64,000 nucleotides of DNA from Paguma larvata (lineage: Eukaryota; Chordata; Mammalia; Carnivora; Viverridae). The DNA is taken from the NCBI GenBank assembly GCA_030068075.1, contig CM057835.1:37499715-37563714 (forward strand). The letters run 5' to 3'. Shown here in pieces: positions 59,296-64,000 of the stretch. How positions within the stretch are numbered: the first letter of the stretch is position 1; each line of letters opens with the position of its first letter. The position numbers and the translations under genes are program-made. The notes under the pieces are model-generated. The model was given only the letters and a program-made list of their open reading frames with translations. It did not search any database and was not told the origin of the DNA.

Positions 59296-59464
59296 ACGAG
59301 CGGGGGAGGGGCAGAGAGAGAGAGGAAGTCACAAAATCGGAAGCAGGCTCCAGGCTCTGAGCCATCAGCACAGAGCCCGAAGCGGGGCTCCAACACACGA
59401 ACCCGTGAGATCATGACCTGAGCCGAAGTCAGACGCTTAACCGACTGAGCCACCCAGGCGCCCC
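59218..59464 (-). mobile_element. CAN-SINE, near-consensus, CpG-rich
   Basis: (GA)n at about 59264-59291, GGGGGAGGGGCAGAGAGAGA, CAGGCTCCAGGCTCTGAGCC, CCGAAGCGGGGCTCC and head GAGCCACCCAGGCGCCCC. It keeps many CpG sites. Duplication AGAATGTAGTTT at 59206-59217 and 59465-59476. Confidence 0.96.
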
Positions 59465-59764
59465 AGAATGTAGTTTCTGAACTGAAATAGTGTTTGAAAT
59501 TTCTTCATCTGCTTGCTTTTGAGATGAAAGTGGACTCAACTCTTAAACTCAGTCTTTCTTGCCAAACATTAGACAGGCAGTTGATTTCCTTGCCCATGAA
59601 TGAATATTCTGTCCTTTCTGCATCTTGCTTTGGGGTTTCTGATGCCTATTGTTGTCTCCCTTGTCTTCCTCCCAAACCCACTCAGGAGCAATGGGACAAT
59701 AAAGTAGCTTTGAGTCCTAAAGTGAATTCATTAAGGAGGCAGCATGAAGAATCTCTTAAGTTTA

Positions 59765-59900
59765 AATCTTGACACCTGTTTTCTTATCCCAGCTCTTCCA
59801 GTAACTAGTTTTGCAGCCTTATATAAGAAGTATTATCTTTGGGCAACCATTTCTACATCTGCAAATGAGGGGCTCAGATAACCTCTCTCTAAGACTTATT
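59765..59900 (+). mobile_element. MIR relic
   Basis: ATCCCAGCTCTTCCAGTAACTAG, TTGGGCAACCATTTCTACAT and CTGCAAATGAGGGGCTCAGA give the MIR sense order; the last part is diverged. Confidence 0.65.
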
Positions 59901-60126
59901 CTAGCTCCAGAACACTCAGAATGTGCACTGTTTTAGGATTCTCTTTCTTATCTGTAATGTTTTATGTTGTTTTCATCCTGACAAAACATTTTCCTTTAAA
60001 AGATATATAGGACTCTATCATTTTCTATGTATCTTTAAGCTGCTTTAGTGTTTTCTCAGGCTATAGGAAAGGGTTAAAGAATGATATAGACACCCCCATC
60101 CTTCTCCCAGCTAGCCCTGGCCATCT

Positions 60127-60285
60127 TTTTTTTTTCAAGTTTATTTACTTATTTTGAGAGAGAGAGAGAGAGAGAGAATGAGAACGGGGAAGGGGCAAAG
60201 AGAGAAGGGGAGAGAGAGAATCCTTTGCGCTGAAGCCTGACATGGGGCTCGAAATCATGACCTGAATCAAAATGAAGGCACCCCA
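60127..60285 (-). mobile_element. CAN-SINE with internal and head deletions
   Basis: Poly-T, GTTTATTTACTTATTTTGAG, (GA)n, GGGGAAGGGGCAAAGAGAG, then most of the middle and head are lost, ending GAAGGCACCCC. Duplication TAGCCCTGGCCATCT (60112-60126) and TAGCCCTTGCCATCT (60286-60300). Confidence 0.92.
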
Positions 60286-60324
60286 TAGCCCTTGCCATCT
60301 TTAAATAGCTATTTATTGATTTTT

Positions 60325-60400
60325 TTGTTTTTTTTTTAATTTAAATTCCAGTTAGTTAACATACAATATAACATTAGTTTCAGATATTTTAATTTCAAAG
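60325..60400 (-). mobile_element. Short L1 3' end, antisense
   Basis: T-rich run, AATTCCAGTTAGTTAACATA and CAATATAACATTAGTTTCAG match the start of the antisense L1 at 1985. Only about 75 bp survive. Confidence 0.85.
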
Positions 60401-60635
60401 TACATGTATGAGGAGTACTTAGGGAACGAGAATGATTGCTGACCACTTTCCCTTGACTGCAAGAATCTTCCAGAGTCTTTTTCTGTCTTGTTCTTGTTGC
60501 CAATCTTCCATACCTTTGGTAAAAAACTCTGGTCAACACAAAGGTTAGTAGGTATTGCCAATATGTGAAACTAGTGCTCCCCTCTCCCCCCCTCTTCTAC
60601 ATGAACAACGTTCATAAGATCCCTTATTCCTTCCT

Positions 60636-60770
60636 AAACATATGTATATGTGTATGTACATATGTAAGTATGAGTGGCTGTGTGTGTGTGTTGAGAGAGA
60701 AAGGAAGGGGGCGGGGAATGGCTGTGTGTGTATGTGGAAGGGATGGGAGAGAGAGAGGGAGGGAGGAGGA
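60636..60770. repeat. GT- and GA-rich low-complexity block
   Basis: Alternating TATGTGTATG, GTGTGTGTGT, GAGAGAGAAAGG and GGGAGGGAGGAGGAG tracts. Long frames on both strands here are low-complexity artefacts. Confidence 0.9.
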
Positions 60771-61394
60771 GTTAATTTTAGGACTTTCCACAATTGTGAT
60801 TATCTTCCTTCAAGCACTCTTCATAACATTTATCCTGAGCTCCTGAGGTACGGGAGGGTTTCCTAGAATTTCCTTTAACAACAACATCATCGAAGCTTTG
60901 ACAACCTTAACTGTCTGGATACATTTCAGAAACTTTGCCAATTTTGGCAGTCAGATATCAGTCAGCCCGTCTCTCAGTCTGGGGATTTATTTCACTAGCA
61001 TATCACTATTGCTACTGCATAATAACATCCCATAGAATACATTCTAGCATCATACAGAATAAAAATTAAACTCATCACTGCTTAGCTCTGTTTTTATTCT
61101 AATCTATGATAAAGCAATCAAGAAAAATCAAATTAGCATTATAGGTACAGGAGAGTTTAGTACACTGAACAATGATGCCAGGTTCTAAATTGGGCTCAGT
61201 GAGGACACGATTCCTCACTTAATGCATGTCAGCGACACCCGCAGTTTGTTTATTTCAAATGTGATGTGCATAATTCTATTTTTGAATTGATGAAAAACAT
61301 CTAGACTCTCATCTGAATTTAACCATTGAAAATCAAATTGTAAGATATTTCCAACAGAAGGTGAGGATAGGTTATGGCAAGAACTGTCTTGGTT

Positions 61395-61600
61395 GCTTAC
61401 TCTATGGCACTGCCCCAAGAATTAACTTTTCAGATTTCACAACAATCCTATGAAGCATGAACTGTTATTATTTTTATGGAAGAGATGAGGACATGGAGAG
61501 TAAATAATTAGCCTGTCATCACCCAGTTGCAAAGTGGTAGAAACAGGATCAGAACACGCACCTTCTGGACCTGGAGCCCATCTCTCTAAAGATGAGTTTC
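61395..61600 (-). mobile_element. MIR relic, antisense
   Basis: TTCACAACAATCCTATGAAGC, TTTTTATGGAAGAGATGAGG, ACCCAGTTGCAAAGTGGTAG and GACCTGGAGCCCATCTCTC follow the reverse MIR order. Confidence 0.72.
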
Positions 61601-63199
61601 TAAGTTGCCACAAGCCCACCTCTGTCACCACTGCATTTATCATAGTCTGTAACTTGTGCTTGCTTACGCACAGCCTTTTATGCCCGACATGCTCAGGTGT
61701 CCCATCACGTTCTTATTTTCTGAACAAGGAATTAATATTCTGGCTCATGTTTTAGTACTGCCGGTGCTCTTTAAACTGTCTAATAGCTACTTGTGGATGT
61801 CTTCCCATACATTCCTGTTTTCATGCATATAGTTTCTTTGTTTCTGCATTGTTAGAAAGAAATTAAAATACTATTTCTAGCCCTTGAAATCTGGTGGTTT
61901 CATCAGAAGTAGCAAACTTAAAATCTGTTTATTTCAATAACACCTCTTGACAATAATTGCTCTCTGTTTAAAATTCATATTTCCTTTTATCTGTTAAATA
62001 TGTAATTGACTTTTGAAAATTTCTTTCATTTCCCCTTATTCTTCCCTTGTTGGAAAGGACAATAAGGAATTATGATTGACCTCCTCTGCTGCATTCATTA
62101 TTTCAAATCTTCTCATTTTACTTTACTGTGCTTTATTCTAAATAATAAGACCAAGCTTTGGCAGAAAGGGGGAAAAATAAAGCACTTTTCATTCATGACC
62201 ATCCAATTATGCCAATAATGATTTACCTTATAAGCTTTTTTGGGGTAACATTTCAGTTTTGCTTTGTGTGAATAACAATAAAGTGTACACTTTTTGATGA
62301 AGAGTACTGTTTTTCTGCATAAAGCATCCAGATGAATAGGCTATTTTGAAAATATCAATCATACAAGGCGCATCTTAAAATAACATACTTTATAACAATA
62401 ATAACTCATGTTAATCTAATAAAAAACATTTTTTGGAAGAATGTTAAAGGCTGCATAATGCGGAAAATATCCAGATTAAGTGAGGGAAACTTACATAATA
62501 ATGGTTTATTCAGCCATATCAAATGTGAGTAAACTTTAAAAATAAAACAACAAACTACAAAAGAAGGCTTCTAACATTATAAATTGAAATTAGTGTTCTT
62601 GCGTTTGCGAAAAGAACACGACCAGACCCGATAAAGGTTACTAAATACTGGTAAGATATTGTGGCTTTGAGAACTTATATTGAGTGAAGTGAGGGTTAAT
62701 AATAGAACCAGTTATCACTTGAGTGTATTTTTTGTCTAACGATTATGAATATCTCTACACATTCATAAGGCTTGTTAACTGGTCAATCTGTAAATAGGCC
62801 AGCTTTTGCATCTGTATCTAGAGATGAGGACCAATTCATATTTTCTTAAAGAGATGACTATAAAATGTTTTTCTGGAAACGAAACTTTTACAAATAAGCT
62901 CCAGGTAGACTAGGTGTTTCGACTTCCTTTTGAAAGTATTTCTTACCCCATTGTGGTGATATTATAATAATGTCATTCAGTTTAATCATCAAAATGGTCT
63001 TTTAGGTCACATATTATTCTCACTTCAAAATTAGACCTGTCTTTGGTTTTCTTTCCATTAAACCATACTGTTTTGTTACTAAAAATATTGTTTTGCCTTG
63101 TTAAGCAAGTGTTTTACAAGAACACTTTACAAGGCAGACTCCAAGCCATTGTTAAAGGTGACAGTGGATACGGATGTGACATAATGGACAGCAGTAGGC

Positions 63200-63360
63200 C
63201 AAGGTTCATAGGACCGAAGTATAGATCCCAGTTCTATGACATACAGAGTCCTGATGCATGTCATTTCATATATATTAACCTAAGCGTCCTCCATTTGAAG
63301 GTAATATTTGCCTTATTAATCTCACAGAGTCTATGAAGGGAACAAATAAGACAATATGAC
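63200..63360 (+). mobile_element. Probable MIR relic
   Basis: GATCCCAGTTCTATGACATA, ACCTAAGCGTCCTCCATTTG and ATTAATCTCACAGAGTCTATG resemble the second half of MIR. Diverged. Confidence 0.5.
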
Positions 63361-63364
63361 CATT

Positions 63365-63725
63365 TATGACAAATACTTATTGACCGCCTATTATATGCCA
63401 GAACTATATAAAGTGCTTGGTATTCAGTAGTGTGTAAAACATACAAAATGTCTATACTGTTGACGCTGATACGTAGTCTAGTAGGATAGGGACATAAGAC
63501 TCACTTTGTGATTACAAATTGTGACAACCCCCACTATGAATGGAAGGAGCTTCATGAGAGAGGATACCAGGAGCACTGACTTCACCTGGCCATGGGAGAG
63601 CCGGAAATGTCTCCCCAAAAAAGTGATGCAGATCCAGAAGGCTCAGACCAGTTCACAGGTGAAGGAAGTCACAAGAGCACTTCAGGCAGAAGCAACTGCA
63701 TGTGCCAAAGCCATGTGCTTTATGC
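63365..63725 (-). mobile_element. L2 relic, antisense
   Basis: CAAATACTTATTGACCGCCTA, TTATATGCCAGAACTATATAA and later CAGAAGCAACTGCATGTGCC match reverse-strand L2 (CAAATATTTATTGAGCGCCTACTATGTGCC, given in parts; GGCAGAGGGAACAGCATGTGC). Confidence 0.7.
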
Positions 63726-64000
63726 ACTTTTAGGTATAATGGGGCGATATTTTGATGTTAAACTGTGTGTGCTTGGTTTTTCAAATCCTCTTACTTCCGC
63801 TCACCACATCTCCTTTCAAGCAGAGTCCAGGCTTTTCAAAGGAACTGCCCTTAGGCTAAGCATATTATAGAAAGAATAAAGAATCAATTGTTTGGCTTTT
63901 GAGTGCTTAAGTAGATATTTTAAAATTAATAGCATAGATATACATCTTTAAAACCATGGCTTTCACTGGCAAGATCCAAACAGAATAGAATTCTAAGAAA

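Larger units (their letters stand above)
48669..64000 (+). other. NOL4: NOL4 intron, 3' part of window (incomplete)
   Basis: Starts at a GTAAGC donor and continues past the window end. Holds seven + or - strand SINE insertions up to 57.7 kb, two more at 59.2 and 60.1 kb, L1 pieces, a minisatellite and MIR/L2 relics. I see nothing recognisable in 48890-49863, 50092-50700, 53870-54551, 54788-56440, 56493-57515, 57738-59205, 60771-61394 or 61600-63200 apart from AT-rich sequence. No further NOL4 exon was found. Confidence 0.8.

Noticed and set aside
59253..59453. tRNA-like heads in SINEs as possible tRNA genes
   Set aside because: Each is part of a CAN-SINE with body, tail and often target-site duplication; none forms a free-standing tRNA.

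Overview
This is mammalian nuclear DNA, almost certainly from a carnivoran and most probably a cat-family (felid) species. The evidence is about 25 copies of the tRNA-derived CAN-SINE. Its head reads GGGGCACCTGGGTGGCTCAG, and most copies carry the cat-type body (a GAGCCTGGAGCCTGCTTC-like segment) rather than the dog-type SINEC consensus. The species call is inference from repeat style; nothing else in the window fixes it.

The only gene I can support is NOL4 (nucleolar protein 4), on the + strand. Four internal coding exons lie at 19616-19765, 41057-41168, 42080-42192 and 48536-48668. They splice in a consistent phase (0-0, 0-1, 1-0, 0-1) and together give about 169 contiguous residues from the N-terminal half of the protein. 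The first exon(s), the C-terminal half and the UTRs are outside the window. Intron lengths inside the window are 21,291, 911 and 6,343 bp, flanked by at least 19.6 kb of upstream and 15.3 kb of downstream intron.

Layout. 1-19.6 kb is upstream intron, dominated by antisense L1 fragments (1985-4690 and 13120-16870) with five SINEs and several MIR, L2 and MER5 relics. 19.6-25.5 kb is the first exon plus a SINE-free intron stretch. 25.5-36.3 kb is a dense cluster of ten CAN-SINEs. 36.3-39.4 kb is mostly unique sequence. 39.6-49.9 kb holds exons 2-4 of the set and contains no CAN-SINE; it includes an unusual pair of interleaved inverted repeats at 47220-47345. 49.9-64 kb is downstream intron with SINEs, a clean 5'-truncated L1 with target-site duplication, a 58-bp minisatellite and old MIR/L2 copies.

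No operon, CRISPR array, RNA gene or other gene system is visible. Nearly all other open frames in the window are chance frames or lie inside L1/SINE sequence. The most unusual local structures are the 47.2-kb interleaved inverted repeat, a SINE that seems to carry a 3' transduced segment (28.4-28.7 kb), and an open reading frame that continues 73 codons past the donor of the last exon.
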